The notes under the pieces were generated by a model. It was not told the DNA's origin and made no database searches. It worked only from the letters and a program-made list of their open reading frames with translations. 64,000 nt of DNA from Sporocytophaga sp. GTDB lineage: Bacteria > Bacteroidota > Bacteroidia > Cytophagales > Cytophagaceae. The position numbers and the translations under genes are program-made. This document shows positions 55,335 through 63,254 of the stretch, piece after piece; the first letter of the stretch is position 1, and each line of letters opens with the position of its first letter. The stretch spans positions 310,001-374,000 of the forward strand of contig JANQAB010000004.1 in NCBI GenBank assembly GCA_024707265.1. Direction: 5' to 3'.

Positions 55335-56708
55335 TTATGAATGCTCAAAGTCATTTTTTACCCATGATAAATAACCTTCTCCGTGCTGACTTGAATCCAG
55401 ACCCGCTTTTTCGTCATCTTCGGTTACCCTTAATGGAGAAATCCAGTTGGTAAACATTAACAGAAGGTAAGATCCTCCAAAGGCGAAAACAGAAACGCCA
55501 ATTAGTGCAGCTAAATGATGAAGGAATAGTTTTGTTTCTCCAAAGAACAAACCATTGTCGCCATCAGGTATTATAGGGTTTACAGCGCTGGTAGCAAATA
55601 CACCGGTTAAAATCATTCCAACCATTCCACCTACACCGTGGCATGGAAAAACATCCAAAGTGTCGTCAACTGTTGTTTTACTGGTTCTCCAGTCTACCAA
55701 CTTATTGGAGATAAGACTGGCGATAACCCCTATAAAGATAGAGTGTGGCACTGTAACAAACCCCGCGGCAGGAGTAATGGCAACAAGGCCGACAACTGCT
55801 CCGATACACATTCCTAACGCACTTGGCTTTTTGCCTTTCACAGTGTCAAAGAAAATCCAAGCAAGGGCACCAGCGGCAGAGGCACCTGTTGTAGTCATCG
55901 CAGCAGAGACCGCCAGCTGATTAGCACCAAGTGCAGATCCGGCATTAAATCCAAACCATCCAAACCATAACAAACCTGTTCCAAGCATCACCAATGGAAT
56001 ATTGGCAGGGTTATGTTCTGCTTCTTTTCTCTGATGCAGATAAAGAGCAGAAGCCAGAGCTGCCCAGCCTGCAGACATATGCACCACTGTTCCTCCAGCA
56101 AAATCCAGAACGCCGAGGCTGAATAAGATTCCTTCAGGATGCCATGTCCAGTGGGCAAGAGGAGCATAAATGAAAATGAAAAACAGACATATAAACAGGA
56201 TGTAAGAGGTGAAGCGGATACGTTCGGCAAAAGCTCCTGTAATTAAAGCAGGTGTAATGATAGCAAACTTTAACTGGTAAAGAGCAAATAAAAGAAGCGG
56301 AACAGTAGGTGCATTTACCCAAGGTTTCCCTTCTGCCACACCATTAAAAAAGAAATAGGTAAAAGGGTTTCCAATCCATCCGTCATAGCTTTCTCCGAAA
56401 GCAAGGCTAAATCCCATAACAATCCATAGAACGGATATGACAGCCATACAAATGAAGCTTTGTAGCATGGTAGATACTACGTTTTTAGGGTTTACCATGC
56501 CCCCGTAAAAAAAGGCTAATCCAGGCGTCATTAACAGAACCAGCGCTGCTGCTGTGAGCATCCAGGCTGTGTCTCCGGCACTTAGCTGGTCTTTGTACTT
56601 CGTCCAATAGTCAATTGTATTTACACTAGGAACACCTGTTATCAATAAAGTAATTAAGGCAATGCCAATTAAAACGATAAATGGAATAATTGATAATTTT
56701 CTGGTCAT
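55335..56708 (-). CDS. amt: Ammonium transporter
   Basis: 457 residues. The N-terminus MTRKLSIIPFIVLIGIALIT is an extra helix or signal; then the Amt core: DTAWMLTAAALVLLMTPGLA (helix 1), FFYGGMVNPKNVVSTMLQSF, FAGGTVVHMSAGWAALASAL (conserved histidine 1 region), LTGVFATSAVNPIIPDGDNG. DDTLDVFPCHGVGGMVGMIL carries the second pore histidine. It moves ammonium across the inner membrane. No glnK-like gene is near. It ends in a stretch EGYLSWVKNDFEHS. Confidence 0.95.
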   Translation of the reverse strand: MTRKLSIIPFIVLIGIALITLLITGVPSVNTIDYWTKYKDQLSAGDTAWMLTAAALVLLMTPGLAFFYGGMVNPKNVVSTMLQSFICMAVISVLWIVMGFSLAFGESYDGWIGNPFTYFFFNGVAEGKPWVNAPTVPLLLFALYQLKFAIITPALITGAFAERIRFTSYILFICLFFIFIYAPLAHWTWHPEGILFSLGVLDFAGGTVVHMSAGWAALASALYLHQRKEAEHNPANIPLVMLGTGLLWFGWFGFNAGSALGANQLAVSAAMTTTGASAAGALAWIFFDTVKGKKPSALGMCIGAVVGLVAITPAAGFVTVPHSIFIGVIASLISNKLVDWRTSKTTVDDTLDVFPCHGVGGMVGMILTGVFATSAVNPIIPDGDNGLFFGETKLFLHHLAALIGVSVFAFGGSYLLLMFTNWISPLRVTEDDEKAGLDSSQHGEGYLSWVKNDFEHS

Positions 56709-56903
56709 TTGGTTAATTTTTTGAGTTACCCGGTTAGGTTTCGTAAAAAACGGATCAAATGTAGGGAAAAATACGGTGTATTTATAGGGGAATATCCAGT
56801 AATTTCTTACAAGTTGGTCACAATTTTAAGTTAAAGTTTTTGAGGAAACTTTTGTTTAAAAATAAAATAGGTCATTTACAGTGGTTTTATTTTAAATAAT
56901 CCC

Positions 56904-56911
56904 TATCTTTG
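56904..56911 (+). promoter_or_regulatory. Promoter -7 element of the rtcB-prfH leader
   Basis: TATCTTTG matches TAnnTTTG. The spacing to a TTG at about 19 bases upstream is not met (GTGG TTTT is there), so the promoter strength is uncertain. If used, the transcript has a leader of about 480 bases before rtcB. Confidence 0.45.
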
Positions 56912-56949
56912 CAGAGCAAATCCCCTAAATTTTTTGAAAGGAGGATACC

Positions 56950-56997
56950 ATGTTGCAAGCTTTATTCCACATATCGCCCATTCAACTGACAGCTTAG
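56950..56997 (+). CDS. Leader uORF with a near-perfect Shine-Dalgarno site
   Basis: 15-codon frame MLQALFHISPIQLTA then TAG. It is preceded by AAAGGAGG at 56937-56944, five bases before the ATG, an unusually strong ribosome site for this organism, where most genes lack one. The stop codon overlaps a hairpin (AGCTTA at 56991, TAAGCT at 57002). That it is translated is inference. Confidence 0.45.
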   Translation: MLQALFHISPIQLTA

Positions 56998-57399
56998 TTC
57001 ATAAGCTCGGGATATTCATTATTTTATTCTTTTAAAATCAAAAGTAACTTGTGATAAGGTCATACACTGTATGAATCTGTTTACACTTTGTTAAAATGAT
57101 TTTACTGAAGCAATTAATATCGTTTTTTTACCGGTATTTATTTCTGTTTTAGTCCTGATTTCCTTACCTGCTAAGCTATTTCCAGAAATTTTCCTTCGGA
57201 AAGGGTGGTATTTTTTGCGTCTTCTGAATTTATAATTTCAGAATTGTTCAATGATTAATTGTTCTTAAATCCAAAGTTTTATGTTGGTGTCTAATCCTTT
57301 TTCTGATATGGTCTCAGAGACCTCAGGATATCAGGTCCTTTGTACAGACAAGGGACATAAAAATTTTTATTTCAAATTAAATAATAAGTCCATACCCAT

Positions 57400-58803
57400 A
57401 TGGGAAGACAAACTATTAAAACGAAAGACCTTACAAAAATAGGTTATCATAACGATGTATCCCGCAGTGTGGCAATCTCTGCAGTGATGCGTCATTTTAA
57501 ACATTTTGCCAAAGCAGAAATATTGCAAATGCTATCTCTTGTAAAAGAAAACCCTTCTGAATATTTAAGCGATGAGAGGTTGAGGGCATTGGCAAACACA
57601 TTTATTACAAAGTTAAAAGCAAAGTCATTTGAATCTTATGATTTGCTTGAAGAACCTTCATTATGTAAAGTTTTTGGAGGAAAAGATATTGATGGGAATG
57701 CCAAGAAGCAGATGGAGCTTGCCATGCGTTTGCCCATAGCCCTTCAAGGCGCTCTGATGCCTGATGCTCATACAGGATATGGCTTACCGGTAGGTGGTGT
57801 ATTGGCCGCAGATAATGCGGTCATTCCATATGCAGTGGGAGTTGATATAGGCTGCAGAATGGCTCTGTCCGTATTTGATCTTTCCGAAAAATACCTTCAA
57901 ATGAATGCTTACCATTTAAAGAAGGCATTGAGTGAGTATACTCATTTCGGTATGAATGGAGGCCTTGCCTTTGCTCAGGAACATGAAATTCTTGACAGAA
58001 AGGAATTTCAAAATACCGATTTGCTTAAAAAGCTTCATGGGAAAGCTGTGAAGCAGCTTGGCTCTTCTGGTGGTGGAAATCATTTCGTTGAGTTTGGCTT
58101 GTTAGAGCTGTTTGCAGATAATATATTGAATCTTTCTGCAGGAAGATATCTTGCGATTCTTTCTCATTCAGGCTCACGTGGCTTTGGAGCTGAGGTAGCG
58201 AAGCATTATATGAGAATGGCAATGGAGACTTGTAAACTGCCCAAAGAAGCCCAGCATTTGGCCTGGTTGTCGCTCGATAGTAATGCAGGTCAGGAGTATT
58301 GGGAAAGTATGAACCTGGCAGGAGACTATGCAAGTGCGTGCCATGATCGCATTCATTATAACCTGGCTAAAGCAATCGGAGAAAAGCCAATAGTAAAGGT
58401 TGAAAACCATCACAATTTTGCGTGGGAAGAGTGGCACAATGATAAAAAAGTAATAGTGCACAGAAAAGGTGCAACTCCCGCAAGTAACGGTGAATTGGGC
58501 ATTATTCCCGGTAATATGATTTCTCCTGGTTTTCTTGTTGTTGGCAAAGGAAGCAGCGATTCTCTGAATTCAGCATCTCATGGTGCAGGCAGAAGGCTAT
58601 CAAGGGGTGGGGCTCGTGAAACCTTTACTATGTCAGCATTGAAGAAGCAGCTTTCTTCAGCAGGAGTAACGCTGCTCGGAGGTACAGTGGAAGAAACACC
58701 TCAGGCATATAAAGATATAGAAAAAGTGATGGCTGCTCAGCAGTCACTTGTCGATGTTCATGGAAAGTTTTTTCCAAAAATTGTAAGAATGAATAAGGAA
58801 TAA
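57400..58803 (+). CDS. rtcB: RtcB-family RNA ligase (RtcB2 type, paired with prfH)
   Basis: 467 residues. Metal and active-site segments are clear: MPDAHTGYGLPVGGVLAADN, GVDIGCRMALS (Cys metal ligand), GSSGGGNHFVEFG, SHSGSRGFG, ENHHNFAWEE and the GMP-accepting histidine in NSASHGAGRRLSRGG. RtcB joins RNA 3'-phosphate or 2',3'-cyclic phosphate ends to 5'-OH ends with GTP and Mn2+. The prfH gene starts one base after its stop; in other bacteria the RtcB2-PrfH pair reseals 16S rRNA cut at the decoding centre, as by colicin E3. The N-terminus (MGRQTIKTKDLTKIGYHNDV) is longer than in tRNA-splicing RtcB. Confidence 0.93.
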   Translation: MGRQTIKTKDLTKIGYHNDVSRSVAISAVMRHFKHFAKAEILQMLSLVKENPSEYLSDERLRALANTFITKLKAKSFESYDLLEEPSLCKVFGGKDIDGNAKKQMELAMRLPIALQGALMPDAHTGYGLPVGGVLAADNAVIPYAVGVDIGCRMALSVFDLSEKYLQMNAYHLKKALSEYTHFGMNGGLAFAQEHEILDRKEFQNTDLLKKLHGKAVKQLGSSGGGNHFVEFGLLELFADNILNLSAGRYLAILSHSGSRGFGAEVAKHYMRMAMETCKLPKEAQHLAWLSLDSNAGQEYWESMNLAGDYASACHDRIHYNLAKAIGEKPIVKVENHHNFAWEEWHNDKKVIVHRKGATPASNGELGIIPGNMISPGFLVVGKGSSDSLNSASHGAGRRLSRGGARETFTMSALKKQLSSAGVTLLGGTVEETPQAYKDIEKVMAAQQSLVDVHGKFFPKIVRMNKE

Positions 58804-58804
58804 G

Positions 58805-59443
58805 ATGAATGAATATGTAGTACAAATTTCCTCCGGACGTGGTCCGGAGGAATGCTGGAAGGTGGTGGCAAAGGTGCTGGAAGTCTTCCTTAAAGAAGCG
58901 AAGAAAGAAAATCTTTTTGTAGATATTGTGGATAAAGAGGTGGGACCATTGAACGGTACTTTATTGTCAGTTTCAGTATTGGTAAAAGGTGTTGGTGTAA
59001 GAGCATTTTTAACAAATTGGGAAGGTTCAATTCTTTGGATTTCACCAAGTCCTTACAGGAAATTTCACAAAAGGAAAAATTGGTTTGTGGGCATAAAGGC
59101 TTATGATTTAGGAGATTTATTTGTCTGGAATGATAAAGAGGTGGTCTTTGAAAGTCTAAGAGCTTCTGGTCCTGGAGGCCAGCATGTTAATAAAACGGAG
59201 TCGGCTGTCCGTGCAAAATATTTACCATCAGGGATTTCAGTAGTTGCTTCAGAAAGAAGATCTCAATATCAGAATAAAACTGAAGCACTCGAAAGACTGA
59301 AAGCCAAAGTTTTAGGCTGGAACGCCGAAGTCGCGTCAAAAAAAGCCCAAAGTCAATGGAATCAGCACAACTGTCTGGAGCGGGGAATCCTGTCAGGACG
59401 TTCAATGAAAGGTTGTAATAATCAAATAAAACCATTAAAATGA
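58805..59443 (+). CDS. prfH: Peptide chain release factor homologue PrfH
   Basis: 212 residues. The GGQ motif is in RASGPGGQHVNKTESAVRAK; a C-terminal RNA-binding tail follows (SERRSQYQNKTEALERLKAK). The domain that reads stop codons in RF1/RF2 is replaced by a shorter N-terminal domain (MNEYVVQISSGRGPEECWKV), as in PrfH. It is thought to release the peptide from ribosomes with a cut decoding centre so that RtcB2 can reseal the rRNA. One base from rtcB, so almost certainly one transcript. Confidence 0.92.
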   Translation: MNEYVVQISSGRGPEECWKVVAKVLEVFLKEAKKENLFVDIVDKEVGPLNGTLLSVSVLVKGVGVRAFLTNWEGSILWISPSPYRKFHKRKNWFVGIKAYDLGDLFVWNDKEVVFESLRASGPGGQHVNKTESAVRAKYLPSGISVVASERRSQYQNKTEALERLKAKVLGWNAEVASKKAQSQWNQHNCLERGILSGRSMKGCNNQIKPLK

Positions 59444-59606
59444 CTTTATAGGGTCATTTTATGTATTAAGCCGGGTAAAAATCTGCTTAAACAAAAAAAA
59501 AGATTTATACTTAAAAAACATTGTAGATGTTTTACGGTTTATGTAAATTGTCAATCTTTTTATAAAAAATCACATTTTAGTACAATTAATAAAAGCTTTA
59601 TAATTC

Positions 59607-60857
59607 ATGAGCCCAGAACCTAGAATGAATGGTCCCAGACCGATCATAAGACCAGTCAAGAAGAAACCTGCTGATCCAAATGTCCAAAAAAATCAGGCAG
59701 CTAGTTCTGATGTTAAAAAGGAGACAAAGATTGAGTCAAAAAAAAACGACGAAATAAAGTTTGATTCAGCTCCGGTTGTACAATCAGAATCAACACCATT
59801 GGATAAAGTTGAGGCAAGTCAGGAACCTAAAGTTGAAGCTAAAGTTGAGGCTAAACCGGAGGTAAAGGCGATAGTTAAACCCGAGCCAAAGGAAACAAAG
59901 CCGGAAGTAAAATCAAAACCTGAGAAAGCTAAAAAAGAATCTAAGCCAAAATCAAATGGAGGAGGAGGCACAGATTTTGTAAAAGTTGTAAGTTTGATTA
60001 CCAATGTGTTGTTAATAGGAGCGCTTGCTTTTTTTATTTACAGCAAAGCAGATCAGGCGAAAGTTGCTGAAGCCGAGCTGCAAAGCACAACAGATACTTT
60101 TAAAGCTGATATTAATGGTAAGTTAGCAGAGATAACAAGACTTCAGGATAGCCTTAAGATCGTCATTGCAGAGAAGCAAAAACTAGGTCTGGAGCTGAGT
60201 GAAGAAAGAGCTAAACTTGCTGAACTTGATGATTTAAAATCACAGATTCAGAACAAACAACTTTCAATTAATCAGTTGAATAAAAAGCTAACAAACTTCA
60301 AAAAGGATTATGTCATGGCAAGTGCAAGTCTTCAGTCATTATCTGCTGAAAACAAGCACCTGCAGTATGAGAAAGAAACTCTTTACAAGCAGCTTCAGGA
60401 AAAAGACGACTCTATCAAAGCACTTGTAAATGAAAAAACGGAGTTGGCAGAGAAAGTATCTGTAGCTTCTGCATTGAAGGTTGAGTCAATTCATATTACA
60501 GCATTAGGCCATGGTGGTAAAGAACTTAAACAAGCCCCGGCTTATAAAGCTATGATAGTTCAACAGGTTAAAATGTCTGTTGCTCTTGGTCGGAATGATC
60601 TTGCTCAGGGTAAAAAAGAGATCTATATGCGCTTTATTGAACCAGGCGGTGCCACTCTGTTTGAAGGTGACAAAACTTTCCTTGTTAATGGTAAAAAAAC
60701 CTTCTATACTGATAAGCAGACTTTGGATCTTGATGTATCTCACTCAACTGGGTTCCTTTATATGAAAGGAAGCAGATATAAGCCTGGTAAATACACTATC
60801 GAGTTTTACTGCGATGGTAAAAAGATCGGTGTTGGCGCTTTAACATTGTCTAAATAA
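59607..60857 (+). CDS. Membrane-anchored coiled-coil protein of unknown function
   Basis: 416 residues. The N-terminal 110 residues are lysine-, proline- and glutamate-rich (VEAKVEAKPEVKAIVKPEPK), cytoplasmic and disordered. One transmembrane helix follows at about residues 126-147 (KVVSLITNVLLIGALAFFIY), then a long periplasmic coiled coil (RLQDSLKIVIAEKQKLGLEL, AENKHLQYEKETLYKQLQEK) to about residue 285 and a C-terminal beta domain (ITALGHGGKELKQAPAYKAM, MKGSRYKPGKYTIEFYCDGK). I recall similar proteins in Bacteroidota. Function unknown. Confidence 0.8.
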   Translation: MSPEPRMNGPRPIIRPVKKKPADPNVQKNQAASSDVKKETKIESKKNDEIKFDSAPVVQSESTPLDKVEASQEPKVEAKVEAKPEVKAIVKPEPKETKPEVKSKPEKAKKESKPKSNGGGGTDFVKVVSLITNVLLIGALAFFIYSKADQAKVAEAELQSTTDTFKADINGKLAEITRLQDSLKIVIAEKQKLGLELSEERAKLAELDDLKSQIQNKQLSINQLNKKLTNFKKDYVMASASLQSLSAENKHLQYEKETLYKQLQEKDDSIKALVNEKTELAEKVSVASALKVESIHITALGHGGKELKQAPAYKAMIVQQVKMSVALGRNDLAQGKKEIYMRFIEPGGATLFEGDKTFLVNGKKTFYTDKQTLDLDVSHSTGFLYMKGSRYKPGKYTIEFYCDGKKIGVGALTLSK

Positions 60858-60880
60858 GTATTAAAATTATTAAAAAGTAT

Positions 60881-60914
60881 AAAAAGCATGTCTGGCCTCA
60901 GGCATGCTTTTTAT
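60881..60914 (+). terminator. Rho-independent terminator
   Basis: AAAAAGCATG (60881-60890) pairs with CATGCTTTTT (60903-60912), with an inner CTG / CAG pair in the loop. It follows the coiled-coil gene by 23 bases; a spurious ATG inside it opens a frame into the next gene. Confidence 0.85.
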
Positions 60915-60950
60915 ATTTCTATATTGATCATTATTAAAAGGAAACAAGAG

Positions 60951-61334
60951 GTGAAAGATTTTAAAAAGTACTTTATTGTCCCGGCTGAGCCGGAGGAAGT
61001 ATATGCTGCATTAACAAATCCAGCAACCATACAGCTGTGGTCAGGTGAGCCTGCTGAAATGTCCACTGTTCCTGGGTCTGAATTTTCTCTTTGGGATGGA
61101 AGTATATCAGGAAAGAATATAGAGTTTACAGAAGGTAAAAAGATTGTGCAGGAATGGTTTTTTGGAGATCAGGAAGCTCAATCTATCGTCACAATAATTC
61201 TACATCAGGATAAAAAAGGAACCTCTGTAGAACTGAGACATACCAATATACCTGACGAAGATTATAGTGATATAGTAGAGGGCTGGAATGAAGTATATTT
61301 TGGCGCTTTACAGGATTTTTATCAGGGTGAATAA
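60951..61334 (+). CDS. START-like/SRPBCC-domain protein
   Basis: 128 residues from the GTG at 60951 (VKDFKKYFIVPAEPEEVYAA). An upstream ATG lies inside the terminator and is rejected. The domain TNPATIQLWSGEPAEM, FSLWDGSISGKNIEFTEG, KKIVQEWFFGDQEAQSIVTI and EGWNEVYFGALQDFY is the AHSA1 / START-like fold, a hydrophobic-ligand binder of unknown specificity. A GGAAACAAGAGG stretch before the start may serve as ribosome site. Confidence 0.8.
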   Translation: MKDFKKYFIVPAEPEEVYAALTNPATIQLWSGEPAEMSTVPGSEFSLWDGSISGKNIEFTEGKKIVQEWFFGDQEAQSIVTIILHQDKKGTSVELRHTNIPDEDYSDIVEGWNEVYFGALQDFYQGE

Positions 61335-61394
61335 GTCTTTACCTGATAAGAACTAAATAACATTCAGATCTGATAAGTACAAGTTAGAAGAAAT

Positions 61395-61423
61395 AAAAAA
61401 GCCTCTTGTCTGAGGCTATTTAC
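61395..61423 (-). terminator. Rho-independent terminator
   Basis: GCCTC (61401-61405) pairs with GAGGC (61412-61416); the minus strand then has a run of six T, 20 bases after the stop of the gene at 61443. Confidence 0.7.
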
Positions 61424-61442
61424 ATTTCTTTTAATAAGCAGA

Positions 61443-61727
61443 TTAAAATTCGATTTCCAGGATAGACTTTGTTGGGATGTTGATCCCGCCTTTAAGCGTT
61501 ATATGTTCATCATTTGCTTCCCAAATAGTGGTTTCAACACAAAGCACATTTCCTTCAAGTGTTTTAAAAAACATCTTTACCTTTCCTTTGTATGCGTTTC
61601 CAAGAAGCTCTGCTTTTTTTAAGTAAATGTTTCTAAGCCTTTTCTTTACCGGATCACTTATAACGTCTTCTTTAGTAAAATGAATTTCGCTTAGTTTTTC
61701 CTTTGCTATCTCTAATGCTGAGCTCAT
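61443..61727 (-). CDS. Small protein of unknown function
   Basis: 94 residues; N-terminal helix LEIAKEKLSEIHFTKEDVIS, then a short beta domain (KVKMFFKTLEGNVLCVETTI, HITLKGGINIPTKSILEIEF). The C-terminal half ends at SILEIEF. I recall this type as conserved in Bacteroidota, function unknown. A dedicated terminator follows. Confidence 0.7.
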   Translation of the reverse strand: MSSALEIAKEKLSEIHFTKEDVISDPVKKRLRNIYLKKAELLGNAYKGKVKMFFKTLEGNVLCVETTIWEANDEHITLKGGINIPTKSILEIEF

Positions 61728-61932
61728 AACTTTATAAATTTTTATTGTTATACGGCTTTATGTTTGTAATGTTATGACGATAATAAAAGATGTGGGTAAA
61801 TATTGTATTTTAAGGGTTTTATTTTTATCCACATCTGTATCTCGGTTTTCATTAAATAAGATTGCGATATTTAATTTAGCAATTTGAAAAAAATGCCATT
61901 TAAGAAATGATAGTTTGTGATAAAATTTCAGT

Positions 61933-62556
61933 ATGAATTACAAGCAACAATTTAGCCAAATTTTAAACACTGAATTCAATAATTGTGCAAAGTCTATACA
62001 CTTGTCTCTTAATGCAGTAATGGACTCTACAGGGGCAAAAGTTGGATTATCGACACATAAAGAAGCAAGTATATATTCCCTTGAAGATGTTCAGATTTTT
62101 CCTTTTGCACCTTCTATAATACACAATTCATTTTTTGTAACTGCTTATTCTTTTTTTGAATATTCATTCAGGAAGTTTTGTGAAATCATAGTGACAGACC
62201 ATTCTCAATACAAAAGAAAGTTGTCTTCAATGGATAAAATTTATCAATACTATTCAATTGTTTCCAATATACTTCCTGTAAAAGAAAACAGTATAGCAGA
62301 AGATTGGGAAGCGCTTGTTATTTTCAGAGAAATACGAAACATAATCGTACACTACAATTCGATAGTCCCTGGCAATACTTCATTAAAAACTAAAGCGTTT
62401 CTGGAGTGTGGGGATTATCTTCTTCCCATAGGCAATGGTCTGATCGGGATCAAAGAGGAGATGATATCGGATATGTTACGAATTGCACTCAGGTTTTTAT
62501 TCAACTTAATGGAGGCCTATGCTAACAATTATCCTCAAGGTGTCTTTTCAAAGTAA
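61933..62556 (+). CDS. HEPN-like protein
   Basis: 207 residues, mostly helical. VIFREIRNIIVHYNSIVP holds the RNxxxH pattern of HEPN nucleases (Arg, Asn and His of RNIIVH), within helices (SFFVTAYSFFEYSFRKFCEI) that fit the four-helix HEPN bundle. It could be an RNase or an inactive scaffold. The next gene starts three bases after its stop, so it is probably transcribed with the archaemetzincin. Confidence 0.6.
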   Translation: MNYKQQFSQILNTEFNNCAKSIHLSLNAVMDSTGAKVGLSTHKEASIYSLEDVQIFPFAPSIIHNSFFVTAYSFFEYSFRKFCEIIVTDHSQYKRKLSSMDKIYQYYSIVSNILPVKENSIAEDWEALVIFREIRNIIVHYNSIVPGNTSLKTKAFLECGDYLLPIGNGLIGIKEEMISDMLRIALRFLFNLMEAYANNYPQGVFSK

Positions 62557-62559
62557 CTC

Positions 62560-63189
62560 ATGATTAAAAATAAGTGTATTGTATTTCACCTGCTTTGCTT
62601 TGTCTTTATTAATTTGTATTTAACCTCCTGTTACTATTTTCAGCCATCAAAACCTAAAATTGCGATACAACCTTTCCATGGTACAAGTGAAGAGGTGGTT
62701 TTTATTGTAACAGAAACATTGCAAAACTATTACGCGGCAGATATTGAGATATTGCCGGAAATCCAATTGCCACGTTCTTGTTACTATTCTCCAAGAGACA
62801 GGTACAGAGCGGATAAGCTTATAAAGTTCTTAAAAGATAATAAGCCTGAGGGCTTTGATAAGATCATAGGAGTGACAAACCGTGATATCTCAACAAGTAC
62901 GGATCAATATGCTGATTTCGGCATTATGGGACTTGGTTACCTGGGTGGTAATTCCTGTGTAATCTCTGATTTCAGATTGAAAAAGAATCTCAAGAGCCGA
63001 TCTCAGTTAAGAGAAAGAATTGCTAAAAATGCTCTGCATGAAATTGGACATACTCTTGGGTTATCTCATTGTGAAAGTTCTGAGTCTTGTTTTATGCAGG
63101 ATGCGAAAGGGACTATTACTACTATAGATAAAGAATCAATGAGCTTATGTAAAGTATGCAAGTCAAAATTGAGGATTTCCCAAAACTAG
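62560..63189 (+). CDS. Archaemetzincin-family metallopeptidase, lipoprotein
   Basis: 209 residues. The signature HExxHxxGxxH with adjacent Cys is in ALHEIGHTLGLSHC (His160, Glu161, His164, His170, Cys171), followed by Cys177, Met179 in CFMQDAKG and Cys197/Cys200 in LCKVCKSKL, 17 residues after the Met, as in archaemetzincins. The N-terminus CFVFINLYLTSC is a lipobox with Cys24, so the enzyme is likely an exported lipoprotein, unusual for the family. Substrates are unknown. It starts three bases after the HEPN-like gene. Confidence 0.9.
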   Translation: MIKNKCIVFHLLCFVFINLYLTSCYYFQPSKPKIAIQPFHGTSEEVVFIVTETLQNYYAADIEILPEIQLPRSCYYSPRDRYRADKLIKFLKDNKPEGFDKIIGVTNRDISTSTDQYADFGIMGLGYLGGNSCVISDFRLKKNLKSRSQLRERIAKNALHEIGHTLGLSHCESSESCFMQDAKGTITTIDKESMSLCKVCKSKLRISQN

Positions 63190-63254
63190 TTTTAAAATAT
63201 TTACTTAAGTCAAACGTCTTTCCTAAAGGAAAACAAATAAAATAAAGACAGCTA

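Larger units (their letters stand above)
56709..57399. other. Long leader/intergenic region before rtcB
   Basis: 691 bases between divergent genes. On the amt side, minus-strand TACATTTG (56756-56763) fits a promoter -7 element. On the rtcB side are TATCTTTG (56904-56911), then an uORF with a strong ribosome site (56937-56997), and about 400 bases before rtcB with hairpins at 56991-57007 (AGCTTA / TAAGCT), 57303-57334 (CTGATAT / ATATCAG with inner GGTCT / AGACC) and 57335-57356 (GTCCTTTGT / ACAAGGGAC). The region looks like a structured mRNA leader. Confidence 0.5.

Noticed and set aside
60888-60950. N-terminal extension of the START-like protein from an ATG in the terminator
   Set aside because: The bases belong to a rho-independent terminator; the GTG at 60951 gives the normal domain start.
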